Positions 1 through 5,711 of a stretch of DNA of 9,553 nt are shown here, in pieces. The notes under the pieces are model-generated. The model ran no database searches. It was not told the DNA's origin and saw only the letters and a program-made list of their open reading frames with translations. Each line of letters opens with the position of its first letter. Position 1 is the first letter of the stretch. This stretch comes from Micavibrio aeruginosavorus (GTDB taxonomy: Bacteria > Pseudomonadota > Alphaproteobacteria > Micavibrionales > Micavibrionaceae): positions 1 to 9,553 of the forward strand of contig QFOT01000080.1 in NCBI GenBank assembly GCA_003241285.1, written 5' to 3'. Both the position numbers and the translations under genes were made by a program.

Positions 1-118
1 AAGCGTTAGGTTGTGATGTTTTCTTGTCCTGAGCATTACCGGGACGTTCTGTGTAAAAATAAAGACCCGCCGCGACGGCAAGTATGACCACGCAGCTCGT
101 AATAATCTTTTTCTTCAT
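1..118 (-). CDS. N-terminal fragment of a membrane-anchored or exported protein, possibly an efflux-pump adaptor
   Basis: An ATG on the minus strand at 118 opens a frame without stops to the left edge of the window, giving 39 residues. The protein starts MKKKIITSCVVILAVAAGLY, a lysine-rich start followed by one hydrophobic segment at about residues 5-22. A polar stretch follows (TERPGNAQDKK), as expected for an inner-membrane anchor or an uncleaved signal sequence with the rest in the periplasm. This layout is typical of RND-type periplasmic adaptor (membrane fusion) proteins, but no diagnostic domain lies inside the window, so that identity is a guess. No strong Shine-Dalgarno is visible upstream; the best candidate is a GGG 6-8 bases before the ATG. 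The gene is divergent from the repeat-protein gene to its right. Confidence 0.55.
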   Translation of the reverse strand, partial: MKKKIITSCVVILAVAAGLYFYTERPGNAQDKKTSQPNA

Positions 119-191
119 TTGAACCCGGGAACTCTGAAATACTGATGTATGAATTGACTTAAAACTATTTAATATCAATAGCCTAGATTTA

Positions 192-225
192 CGTGGCGGC
201 TTAATCTTTCGGCTAAGCCGCCACG
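192..225. repeat. Perfect 12-bp inverted repeat (hairpin or operator)
   Basis: The arm CGTGGCGGCTTA at 192-203 is exactly complementary to TAAGCCGCCACG at 214-225, with a 10-base spacer. The arms are GC-rich inside an AT-rich interval. No T-run follows on either strand, and no gene ends here because the flanking genes diverge, so an ordinary intrinsic terminator is unlikely. It could be a regulator-binding site, an RNA hairpin in a leader, or a small-RNA end. Confidence 0.75.
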
Positions 226-404
226 AAGGTTACATATCCAATAGATATTGTCATTTAACGCAACTAGGGGCCGTAGGTTTAAATCTCAAGCAGTCTAATA
301 ATTTTTACATTCGTTAAAACCTTTAAGGCTTTGAAATTATGTCTTTTTAGTGGCATATTAGAATTTATGTATTTAAAACAGTGGTTTATTTAAAAAAATA
401 TTTC

Positions 405-434
405 TTGCCCAAACTTTTAAAATAAGCTTATGGT
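405..434 (+). promoter_or_regulatory. Weak candidate promoter of the repeat-protein gene
   Basis: TTGCCC at 405-410 could serve as a -35 element and TATGGT at 429-434 as a -10 element, with an 18-base spacer. Both are partial matches to the sigma-70 consensus. The surroundings are so AT-rich that chance matches are likely. Confidence 0.25.
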
Positions 435-471
435 AATAATAGACAATTTAAATAAAATTTTATCTATTACC

Positions 472-476
472 GAGGT
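472..476 (+). promoter_or_regulatory. Ribosome-binding site of the repeat-protein gene
   Basis: GAGGT lies five bases before the ATG at 482. It is a good Shine-Dalgarno match and supports both that start codon and the view that this odd repeat frame is translated. Confidence 0.75.
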
Positions 477-481
477 GTGCG

Positions 482-1216
482 ATGTCTAACAGTATTTCTA
501 AATTCAATTCAGGTGTGTTCCATGCCTCAGATGAATTAATCGAAGATGACCAGATAGGCAGCATCATGGCGCCAATCGGCTACGAAAAACCACAGGATTG
601 GGATGGCAAGAATACTTACAACCCTGATCATCTGCCGCAGGACTGGGACGGGCGTAACAAACCCTCCATCAGCAATAACATTTCGCAGATAACGCCGCCG
701 CCTGTGACAGAACTTCCCGCTGACTGGGATGGCAAGAATACTTACAATCCAGACCATCTGCCACAAGACTGGGATGGCAAAAACAAGCCCGAAGGCTATG
801 TCGATCCGATCAAACCGGTAACGCCTCCATATACGCCGGAACTTCCGGCTGACTGGGATGGTAAAAACACTTACAATCCTGATCATCTGCCACAGGACTG
901 GGACGGCAGGAACAAGCCTTCCGTCGGAAACGGCCCCACAGAAGTAACACCGCCACCTGTCGGCTACGAAAAGCCAGCCGACTGGGATGGCAAGAACACT
1001 TACAATCCGCAAACACCTGCTGAGCAAAAATTATCGGCTGAAGGCGTTCTTGATATGGACGCAAATGAAATAGACCATCTTCTGCAAAGCAATTTCGGAT
1101 CGGATGAGCCGGAATCAACGGTCTCGAATAACGATCCTGCCACTCCGTCGGCGCCATCTTTCATCGGATTTGACGACGCGCATTTGCAAATCAAGTCGGC
1201 GAATGGCGATTTCTAA
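482..1216 (+). CDS. DWDG-repeat protein of unknown function
   Basis: This 244-residue acidic protein belongs to no family I recognise. Residues 33-176 consist of three full repeats of 42-43 residues and a partial fourth. Each full unit has two DWDG(K/R)N cores 15 residues apart, joined by TYNPDHLPQ, then a more variable Pro/Thr-rich linker ending near TPPP or TPPY. DWDG occurs seven times, at residues 39, 54, 81, 96, 124, 139 and 167. There is no cysteine, signal peptide or membrane segment. The non-repeat C-terminal tail, about residues 177-244, is acidic and ends FDDAHLQIKSANGDF. The D-x-D-G-x-N spacing recalls calcium-binding loops, but this is only a resemblance. The gene has a good ribosome-binding site and its own terminator, so it is probably a single-gene transcript. 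The repeats keep protein sequence while differing at synonymous sites, which argues for a real, selected protein. Confidence 0.8.
   Translation: MSNSISKFNSGVFHASDELIEDDQIGSIMAPIGYEKPQDWDGKNTYNPDHLPQDWDGRNKPSISNNISQITPPPVTELPADWDGKNTYNPDHLPQDWDGKNKPEGYVDPIKPVTPPYTPELPADWDGKNTYNPDHLPQDWDGRNKPSVGNGPTEVTPPPVGYEKPADWDGKNTYNPQTPAEQKLSAEGVLDMDANEIDHLLQSNFGSDEPESTVSNNDPATPSAPSFIGFDDAHLQIKSANGDF
578..1009 (+). repeat. In-frame tandem repeats, about 129 bp period, 3.4 copies
   Basis: Units run 578-706, 707-835, 836-961 and a truncated 962-1009. The first and last begin with codons for GYEKP, while the two inner units begin (T/P)ELP. The best conserved part encodes DWDGKNTYNPDHLPQDWDG. Copies differ mostly at third codon positions; for example, Asn-Pro-Asp is AACCCTGAT, AATCCAGAC and AATCCTGAT in units 1, 2 and 3. 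Confidence 0.9.
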
Positions 1217-1235
1217 TCAGATATAACGCTTATTT

Positions 1236-1264
1236 AAAAACCCGCCTAAACAGGCGGGTTTTTT
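1236..1264 (+). terminator. Intrinsic terminator of the repeat-protein gene
   Basis: The stem CCCGCCT at 1241-1247 pairs perfectly with AGGCGGG at 1252-1258 across a four-base loop, followed by six Ts at 1259-1264. A run of five As precedes the stem, so it extends as A-T pairs and could also work on the opposite strand. It begins 20 bases after the stop codon. Confidence 0.92.
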
Positions 1265-1281
1265 ATTGCCATAAATTCAAG

Positions 1282-1316
1282 GAACTTAACGGGGATCGCA
1301 AGGTTTGTTTAAGTTC
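1282..1316. repeat. 8-bp inverted repeat upstream of the glycine-zipper gene
   Basis: GAACTTAA at 1282-1289 is repeated as its exact complement TTAAGTTC at 1309-1316, with a 19-base spacer. It sits between the upstream terminator and the next ribosome-binding site. It could be an operator or a weak leader hairpin. Confidence 0.4.
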
Positions 1317-1322
1317 AAATAT

Positions 1323-1326
1323 GGAG
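1323..1326 (+). promoter_or_regulatory. Shine-Dalgarno that sets the start of the glycine-zipper gene
   Basis: GGAG lies six bases before the ATG at 1333. It overlaps the alternative in-frame ATG at 1321, so translation most likely starts at 1333, removing four residues (MEII) from the longest frame. Confidence 0.7.
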
Positions 1327-1332
1327 ATTATT

Positions 1333-1710
1333 ATGCAACGCAAAAATTTAATATTACTCATAATCGGTGCAATCGCTTTGATTGCCGTTACTGCCGGTGC
1401 CAGCGCCTATGTTACACGCGACGCCATGACGCCTGATAAAAAAGTGGAAAAAGTCGCCGTTAAAAAAACGACAAATGAACAGATTTCTTGGAACGGGCAA
1501 AACCAGCAACCACAACCTCAGCCCCAGCAAGTCAAAAAATGCGATGACGGAAATATAGTCGGAGCGGCTATCGGCGCTGCGGGCGGCGGTTTAGTCGGTA
1601 ACCAGTTCGGCAAGGGCAAGGGCAACGATCTCGCTACAATCGGCGGAATTATCGTTGGCGGCACAGCTGGTCATCAGATGATCCCGACCCGCGGCGTTCT
1701 TTGCCGCTAA
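1333..1710 (+). CDS. Glycine-zipper 2TM-domain membrane protein
   Basis: This 125-residue protein has three parts. Residues 6-26 form a hydrophobic segment (signal anchor or signal peptide). Residues 27-69 are a polar linker ending in a Gln/Pro-rich stretch (QQPQPQPQPQQ). Residues 73-117 form a glycine-zipper region with regularly spaced small residues (GAAIGAAGGGLVGNQFG and IGGIIVGGTAGHQM). That tail matches the glycine zipper 2TM family, related to the Rickettsia 17 kDa surface antigen, whose members sit in the envelope. There is no lipobox cysteine, so it is not a classical lipoprotein. Two cysteines flank the zipper (Cys70 and Cys124) and could form a disulfide. The exact function is unknown for most of the family. 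The gene follows a terminator, so it needs its own promoter. It ends convergently with msrA, overlapping it by four bases (CTAA). Confidence 0.8.
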   Translation: MQRKNLILLIIGAIALIAVTAGASAYVTRDAMTPDKKVEKVAVKKTTNEQISWNGQNQQPQPQPQQVKKCDDGNIVGAAIGAAGGGLVGNQFGKGKGNDLATIGGIIVGGTAGHQMIPTRGVLCR

Positions 1711-2204
1711 TCCAATAACCAATCCGGACGAACCCAGTGGCATGTATAGCCACTGGGATTTTTTATGAGATAATCCTGATGATAATCTTCCGCTGTGTAA
1801 AATTCTGACGCAGAAGTTACTTCCGTGACGATTTTACCCGGCCATTTGCCGGATAAATCTGCGGCCGCAATCACTTTTTCGGCTGATGCTTTCTGTTCGT
1901 CCTTCAAATAAAAAATTGCCGAGCGATATTGCGTTCCGATATCATTCCCCTGACGGTTCTTGGTCGTCGGGTCGTGAAGCTGAAAAAAATGACGGAGAAG
2001 CTTTTCATAGGCGAGCGTAGCCGGATCAAACATAATCTCAATTGATTCCGCATGGCCCGTTTTGCCGGTCGTCATATCTTTATAGGTTGGATTGGGGAAG
2101 TCGCCGCCCGTATAGCCGACCCGGGTAGAAATTACGCCGGGTATTTTGCGGATCAAATCCTCCATGCCCCAGAAACAGCCGCCTGATAAAATCGCCTTAT
2201 CCAT
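1707..2204 (-). CDS. msrA: Peptide-methionine (S)-S-oxide reductase MsrA
   Basis: MsrA reduces the S epimer of methionine sulfoxide in proteins and free methionine, using thioredoxin as electron donor. The 165-residue protein has the diagnostic GGCFWG motif at residues 8-13 with catalytic Cys10. It also has the family segments GYTGG, TGKTGHAESIEI, IGTQYRSAIFY and EDYHQDYL, and a resolving cysteine (Cys155) in GYTCHW. It has no signal peptide, so it acts in the cytoplasm. I chose the ATG at 2204 because the conserved fold begins there (MDKAILSGG) and GGTGA lies five bases upstream. An in-frame ATG at 2216 would add four residues. Longer frames upstream only shadow msrB. The start overlaps the msrB stop by eight bases, so the two are translationally coupled. 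No intrinsic terminator follows it on this strand. Confidence 0.95.
   Translation of the reverse strand: MDKAILSGGCFWGMEDLIRKIPGVISTRVGYTGGDFPNPTYKDMTTGKTGHAESIEIMFDPATLAYEKLLRHFFQLHDPTTKNRQGNDIGTQYRSAIFYLKDEQKASAEKVIAAADLSGKWPGKIVTEVTSASEFYTAEDYHQDYLIKNPSGYTCHWVRPDWLLD
1733..1764 (+). terminator. Intrinsic terminator of the glycine-zipper gene, inside the msrA 3' end
   Basis: The stem CCCAGTGGC at 1733-1741 pairs perfectly with GCCACTGGG at 1749-1757 around a seven-base loop, followed by six Ts at 1759-1764. It starts 22 bases after the stop codon of the plus-strand gene. On the other strand these bases encode part of the MsrA C-terminus, including the Tyr-Thr-Cys-His-Trp motif with the resolving cysteine. 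Confidence 0.88.
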
Positions 2205-2652
2205 GTTTATCACCATCGAATAATTTCCTGTACTCGCCATAACCTTCTTCGTCCAATCGGTCGGCGGGCACGAAGCGCAACGAGGCTGAGTTGATACAAT
2301 ATCGCAAGCCGCCTTGATCTCGCGGACCATCGGGGAAAACATGACCCAGATGCGAATCCGCATTTTGTGACCTTACCTCGACGCGGCTCATACCGTGACT
2401 TCTATCGGTATGTTCGACGACATTTTCAGGCACTAGGGGCCTTGTAAAGCTAGGCCACCCGCAACCGGAATCGAATTTATCCATTGATGTGAAAAGTGGC
2501 TCGCCCGAAACTATATCGACATACAAGCCTTTTTCATGATGATCCCAGAACTCGTTCCGAAATGGCGGCTCGGTTGCGCTTTCTTGCGTAACTCGCCGTT
2601 GCAGCTCATTCAAACTATCGATAGCGCCTTGTTCCTTGCGGTAAGCTTTCAT
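2197..2652 (-). CDS. msrB: Peptide-methionine (R)-S-oxide reductase MsrB, zinc-free type
   Basis: MsrB reduces the R epimer of methionine sulfoxide, complementing MsrA. The 151-residue protein has the family blocks SGEPLF, SGCGWPSF, NADSHLGHVFPDGP and RYCINSASLRF. The catalytic cysteine is Cys119 and the likely resolving cysteine is Cys64; these are the only two cysteines. The CxxC pairs that bind structural zinc in many MsrBs are absent (KGLYVDIVSGEPLF replaces the first site), so this is the zinc-free class, as in the MsrB domain of Neisseria PilB. There is no signal peptide. The start at 2652 has a strong GGAGAG Shine-Dalgarno at 2657-2662, but that site can be hidden in a hairpin (separate entry). 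It lies 33 bases after the channel gene and overlaps msrA. Confidence 0.95.
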   Translation of the reverse strand: MKAYRKEQGAIDSLNELQRRVTQESATEPPFRNEFWDHHEKGLYVDIVSGEPLFTSMDKFDSGCGWPSFTRPLVPENVVEHTDRSHGMSRVEVRSQNADSHLGHVFPDGPRDQGGLRYCINSASLRFVPADRLDEEGYGEYRKLFDGDKHG

Positions 2653-2680
2653 ATTTCTCTCCGTTTATGAAAGAGAAATA
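2652..2680 (-). promoter_or_regulatory. Hairpin occluding the msrB ribosome-binding site
   Basis: Read as mRNA on the minus strand, UAUUUCUCUUU (2680 to 2670) can pair with GGAGAGAAAUA (2662 to 2652): nine Watson-Crick pairs and two G-U pairs around a seven-base loop, CAUAAAC. The 3' arm holds the whole GGAGAG Shine-Dalgarno and the A of the msrB AUG. The stop codon of the upstream channel gene is at 2686-2688, so a ribosome finishing that gene would cover the 5' arm. This suggests translational coupling, or an AU-rich heat-labile switch. The pairing is visible in the sequence; the regulatory role is inferred. Confidence 0.55.
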
Positions 2681-2685
2681 GATTT

Positions 2686-3726
2686 TCAGACAAGTTTTTC
2701 CAGAGGTCGATTAGGCGTAATCAAAAGAAGCGTATCGCCGGGCTGGATAATATAGCTGGTCCGCTCGGAAAACGGGATGTCGAGGCCCTTGCTGTAGACA
2801 TGGACGATGACTTCATGGGTAATTTGCGCCATGGTTTTTCCTACTTCCGTAGAACCTGCGCTACGCTCGACCAGCTCCATATGTCCGCCCATTGACATGA
2901 TATCGGACAGGAAAGGCGCCGCATGATTGGTACTGATCGCATTGGCCAATAGATATCCACCCATAAGCGGTGGCGAAATAATCGTATCCGCCCCGCCCTG
3001 CTTGGCGAGCTTGATATTTTCTTCCTCGCGGATGCTCGCGATGATCCTGATGCTCTGGGAAAGGCTGCGCAGCGTCAATACAACCAGTATTGTCGTGTCG
3101 TCCCGCCCGGTACTGACGATTACCGCCTTCGATGTCTGGACACAGGCTTTACTCAAAAGCTCTTCGCTCGCCGCATCACCCAGCAGGCCGATATAGCCGC
3201 TATCGGCCGCAAGTTGTACACGCTCTTCTCTTGTGTCGATCGCCACGATCTGTGAAGGCAGAGTGCCTTTGATAACGCTTTCCTGGGCCGCAATCCATCC
3301 GCTATGCCCGAAGCCGCATAAAACAACATGGCCCTGTAGATTTTCCTGAATTTTTTTCATGCGGTAGTCCTCTACGATTTTTTGAATTACGAATTCATAA
3401 GCGGTGCCTAAAAATATAAACCAGATAAACAGCCGGATCGGCGTCACAGCAAAAGCGTCGATCAGCCTTGCGCTATCGCTGACCGGCACGATATCGCCAT
3501 AACCCACCGTCGTGACCGTTACCATGGCAAAATAAATAATATCCGTGAACGTGATATGGCCATCGATATGATCCCGCAGTCCCTCACGGTCGAACCAGAA
3601 AATCGCCATAACGAAAGCCAAAAGACCGAAAACGATAAAACCTCGCCATAGCAATGTTTTTTTGACGGTGTTGCCGCTGCCGAAATAAAGGATACGCCCT
3701 CGACCCGACGAAGTTCTCATTCTCAT
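2686..3726 (-). CDS. Two-TM potassium channel with RCK (TrkA-N/TrkA-C) domain
   Basis: This is a Kch/MthK-like ion channel of about 346 residues. Counting from the longest possible start at 3741, TM1 is at about 31-50 and the selectivity filter TVTTVGYGD at 75-83. TM2 is at about 95-119. The cytoplasmic RCK domain begins near 137 with the Rossmann motif GHVVLCGFGHSG. A TrkA-C-like ligand-binding region closes the protein (IIQPGDTLLLI near the end). Such channels assemble as tetramers gated by cytoplasmic ligands such as nucleotides or ions. I chose the ATG at 3726 because it forms an ATGA overlap with the asnB stop; starts at 3741 (no clear Shine-Dalgarno) and 3720 are also possible. It is co-transcribed with asnB upstream and probably msrB/msrA downstream. 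The ion is predicted to be K+ from the GYGD filter. Confidence 0.9.
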   Translation of the reverse strand: MRMRTSSGRGRILYFGSGNTVKKTLLWRGFIVFGLLAFVMAIFWFDREGLRDHIDGHITFTDIIYFAMVTVTTVGYGDIVPVSDSARLIDAFAVTPIRLFIWFIFLGTAYEFVIQKIVEDYRMKKIQENLQGHVVLCGFGHSGWIAAQESVIKGTLPSQIVAIDTREERVQLAADSGYIGLLGDAASEELLSKACVQTSKAVIVSTGRDDTTILVVLTLRSLSQSIRIIASIREEENIKLAKQGGADTIISPPLMGGYLLANAISTNHAAPFLSDIMSMGGHMELVERSAGSTEVGKTMAQITHEVIVHVYSKGLDIPFSERTSYIIQPGDTLLLITPNRPLEKLV

Positions 3727-5609
3727 GAACCGCTCATCCATTTCGACAGAATAATTGTGTGGAACAGGGCAAGGCCGTTTTCACGCCTACCGTTAATATG
3801 GTCTTGATAAAAATTTTCCAGCTTGGCGGAATCGAAAACACCACCTGAATTGGCAATCGCATCACGCGCAAAACCGGCCAGGCTCCCGCCCATCCATCTG
3901 GATACAGGAACACTGAAGCCGCGCTTTTTCTCGGTGAATAAAAATTCAGGCAGCCTGTCTTTTTGTGCAGCGCGGATCATTTTTTTCTTTACGTTCATGA
4001 AATCGAGCTTGAGATGATCGGGAAGGCTTGCTGCAAAATCTACCATGCGGATATCTAGGAGCGGCGCACGCGCTTCAAGTGAATTGGCCATTGTTGCGCG
4101 ATCGGCCTTGACCATCACGGAATCGACCAGCCATGTTTTGGTGTCGACATACAGCGCCCGATCCAGGGATGAGAGATGCTTTGCTTTCTCGAAATGCGGC
4201 GCAAAATCGGCATAAACCTCCTCCCAGCTAAACCCTTCCGCAAACTCGGGAGAGAATAAATTCTGCCAGGCCGTATCCGCCATGGTAAGGCGCCATGAAA
4301 AATGCGCCCGGTCCTCGTCAAGGGACATGCCGCGCAAAAACTGACGCAATTTGAAGGAAAGGCTCATGCGCTTCTGGCCTGCAGGCAGGTTCTCATCCGC
4401 TATAGTGTATATTTTCTTCCATGCCGCGTCCGGCAACGCCCAGTTCGCACCGCGCCGCATACGGTTGGCTACATAGGTAGGATAACCGGCGAATAATTCA
4501 TCGCCGCCATCCCCGGTCAACACCATCTTCACATGTTTGCGTGTTTCCTGAGACAGCATATAGGTCGGGATAAATGACACGTCAGCCAGCGGCTCCTGCC
4601 CCATCTTCGACAATATTTTATCGAGGTCGAGTGCTGCCGGATCAAGACGGAAAGTCGTGTGATGCGTGCCGAAATGCTTGGCGCTTCTGGCAGCCAGAGA
4701 AGATTCGTCATACTCCGCTTCCTGAAAACCGATACTGAATGTTTTTGTCTGCCCGGCGCCAATCGCTTTGACCATAGAGGCCAAAACGGAATTCGAATCC
4801 AGCCCGCCACTTAGGAACAAACCGTACGGCACATCAGACCGGCAGCGAATTTTTGTCGCATCATCGAGAATTTTATTGAATTCGTAAGACGCCTCTTCGA
4901 TAGAGGTAAAACGTCGCTTATTCTCATAGGATTTTATAAGGTCTTTATAACACCATGTCTTGACGCTGCCACCTGCGGTCACCACCATCGCATGCGCAGG
5001 TAAAAGACGGCTAATTCCCCTCCATACTGTTTCCGTACCGGTCGTATAACCCAGCACCAGAAATTTTCGCATCGAAGATTCATTACGCGACCGGTCGGCT
5101 TCCGGGTTACCCAGCAAACCGGACGGCTCTGAGGCAAAAGCGAAGCCATTTCCGCCCAGCATGGAATAAAACATGGGTTTTTTGCCGATAGGATCACGTG
5201 CCAGAAATAAAGTTTTCTCAGCCCTGTCCCAGATCGCAAAAGCGAACATGCCGATAAATCTGTTCAGGCACTCATATCCCCATTGCTTGTAAGACTCGAG
5301 AACGACTTCCGTATCGCCTTGGGTTTTAAAAATGGCACCCTTGGCCTCAAGCTCGGCCCGCAGTTCAATGTAATTATAAATTTCACCGTTAAAGACGATC
5401 GTATAGCGCCCGGACATGTCGTGCAGTGGCTGGTCATTGGTCGGTGATAAATCGATAATGGCAAGGCGGCGATGACAAAGACCGATAGGCCCGTCCTGCC
5501 AGACATCGTCCGCATCGGGGCCGCGGTGAGCAATACCGCTATTCATGGATTTCAGAATACCCAGATCGGTATTTCCTGAAAAATTAAGCCAGCCGGCAAT
5601 TCCGCACAT
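3723..5609 (-). CDS. asnB: Asparagine synthase (glutamine-hydrolysing), AsnB type
   Basis: This enzyme makes asparagine from aspartate, ATP and glutamine. The 628-residue protein begins MCGIAG, giving the Cys2 nucleophile of the class II glutaminase domain (about 2-200). Further glutaminase motifs are AHRGPD at 27-32, FNGEIYN at 73-79 and GDTEV at 98-102. The synthetase half carries the ATP PP-loop SGGLDSNS at 267-274 and the block TGDGGDELFAGYP further on. Length and order fit full-length bacterial AsnB. Paralogues in polysaccharide clusters amidate sugars instead. The nearby envelope-glycosylation genes are divergent, so ordinary asparagine synthesis is the safer call, but a sugar or peptide amidation role is not excluded. 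It is the first gene of the minus-strand cluster and overlaps the channel gene by ATGA. Its Shine-Dalgarno is weak (TTGGAA). Confidence 0.9.
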   Translation of the reverse strand: MCGIAGWLNFSGNTDLGILKSMNSGIAHRGPDADDVWQDGPIGLCHRRLAIIDLSPTNDQPLHDMSGRYTIVFNGEIYNYIELRAELEAKGAIFKTQGDTEVVLESYKQWGYECLNRFIGMFAFAIWDRAEKTLFLARDPIGKKPMFYSMLGGNGFAFASEPSGLLGNPEADRSRNESSMRKFLVLGYTTGTETVWRGISRLLPAHAMVVTAGGSVKTWCYKDLIKSYENKRRFTSIEEASYEFNKILDDATKIRCRSDVPYGLFLSGGLDSNSVLASMVKAIGAGQTKTFSIGFQEAEYDESSLAARSAKHFGTHHTTFRLDPAALDLDKILSKMGQEPLADVSFIPTYMLSQETRKHVKMVLTGDGGDELFAGYPTYVANRMRRGANWALPDAAWKKIYTIADENLPAGQKRMSLSFKLRQFLRGMSLDEDRAHFSWRLTMADTAWQNLFSPEFAEGFSWEEVYADFAPHFEKAKHLSSLDRALYVDTKTWLVDSVMVKADRATMANSLEARAPLLDIRMVDFAASLPDHLKLDFMNVKKKMIRAAQKDRLPEFLFTEKKRGFSVPVSRWMGGSLAGFARDAIANSGGVFDSAKLENFYQDHINGRRENGLALFHTIILSKWMSGS

Positions 5610-5633
5610 ATTCCAAGCCTTTGATTATCTTGA

Positions 5634-5663
5634 TATATAACGATTGCCGTGACTTTAAATCAA
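5634..5663 (-). promoter_or_regulatory. Candidate promoter of the asnB cluster
   Basis: On the minus strand, TTGATT (5663-5658) and TATATA (5639-5634) are separated by 18 bases. Transcription would start near 5627, leaving a leader of about 18 bases before the asnB ATG. Each element matches the sigma-70 consensus at four of six positions, so this is tentative. Confidence 0.35.
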
Positions 5664-5675
5664 TAGAGATTCGGT

Positions 5676-5705
5676 CTGGCATCAAAGGAAGGGCCGCTTT
5701 ATATA
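5676..5705 (+). promoter_or_regulatory. Candidate promoter of the TlpA-like gene, placing the start at the ATG
   Basis: CTGGCA at 5676-5681 and TATATA at 5700-5705 are 18 bases apart. With normal spacing the transcript would begin at or next to the ATG at 5712. No Shine-Dalgarno sits at a useful distance (AAGG is only one base before the ATG), so a leaderless or near-leaderless mRNA is possible. Confidence 0.25.
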
Positions 5706-5711
5706 CAAGGC

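Larger units (their letters stand above)
119..481. other. AT-rich divergent intergenic region
   Basis: This 363-base stretch separates two divergent genes and holds no convincing coding frame. It contains a perfect 12-bp inverted repeat at 192-225 (listed separately) and the probable promoter and ribosome-binding site of the repeat-protein gene near its right end. Bases from about 290 to 470 are very AT-rich. Promoters for both flanking genes must lie here or be read through from outside, but I see no strong consensus pair. I saw no tRNA-like or riboswitch-like fold. Confidence 0.7.

Noticed and set aside
234..248. Short inverted repeat ATATC-CAATA-GATAT.
   Set aside because: Only five AT-rich base pairs in an AT-rich region; expected by chance.
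264..288. A tRNA T-arm-like stretch (GGTTTAAATCTC) and the 10-mer ACTAGGGGCC also found near 2433 in msrB.
   Set aside because: No acceptor stem or other tRNA arms can be built around it, and a single shared 10-mer is not enough to claim a repeat family.
536..1027. A 163-codon open frame on the minus strand across the DWDG repeats (and another at 810-1157).
   Set aside because: The repeat period is a multiple of three, so a stop-free antisense frame is simply copied along the array. The plus-strand frame has the ribosome-binding site, the terminator and synonymous divergence; the antisense product is basic/hydrophobic with no recognisable features.
1707..2363. Longer MsrA with an N-terminal extension starting at 2363.
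   Set aside because: The extra residues are an out-of-frame reading of msrB, and the conserved MsrA fold begins at the ATG at 2204.
2927..3196. Plus-strand open frame opposite the potassium-channel gene.
   Set aside because: It lies wholly opposite the conserved RCK domain and has no recognisable motif.
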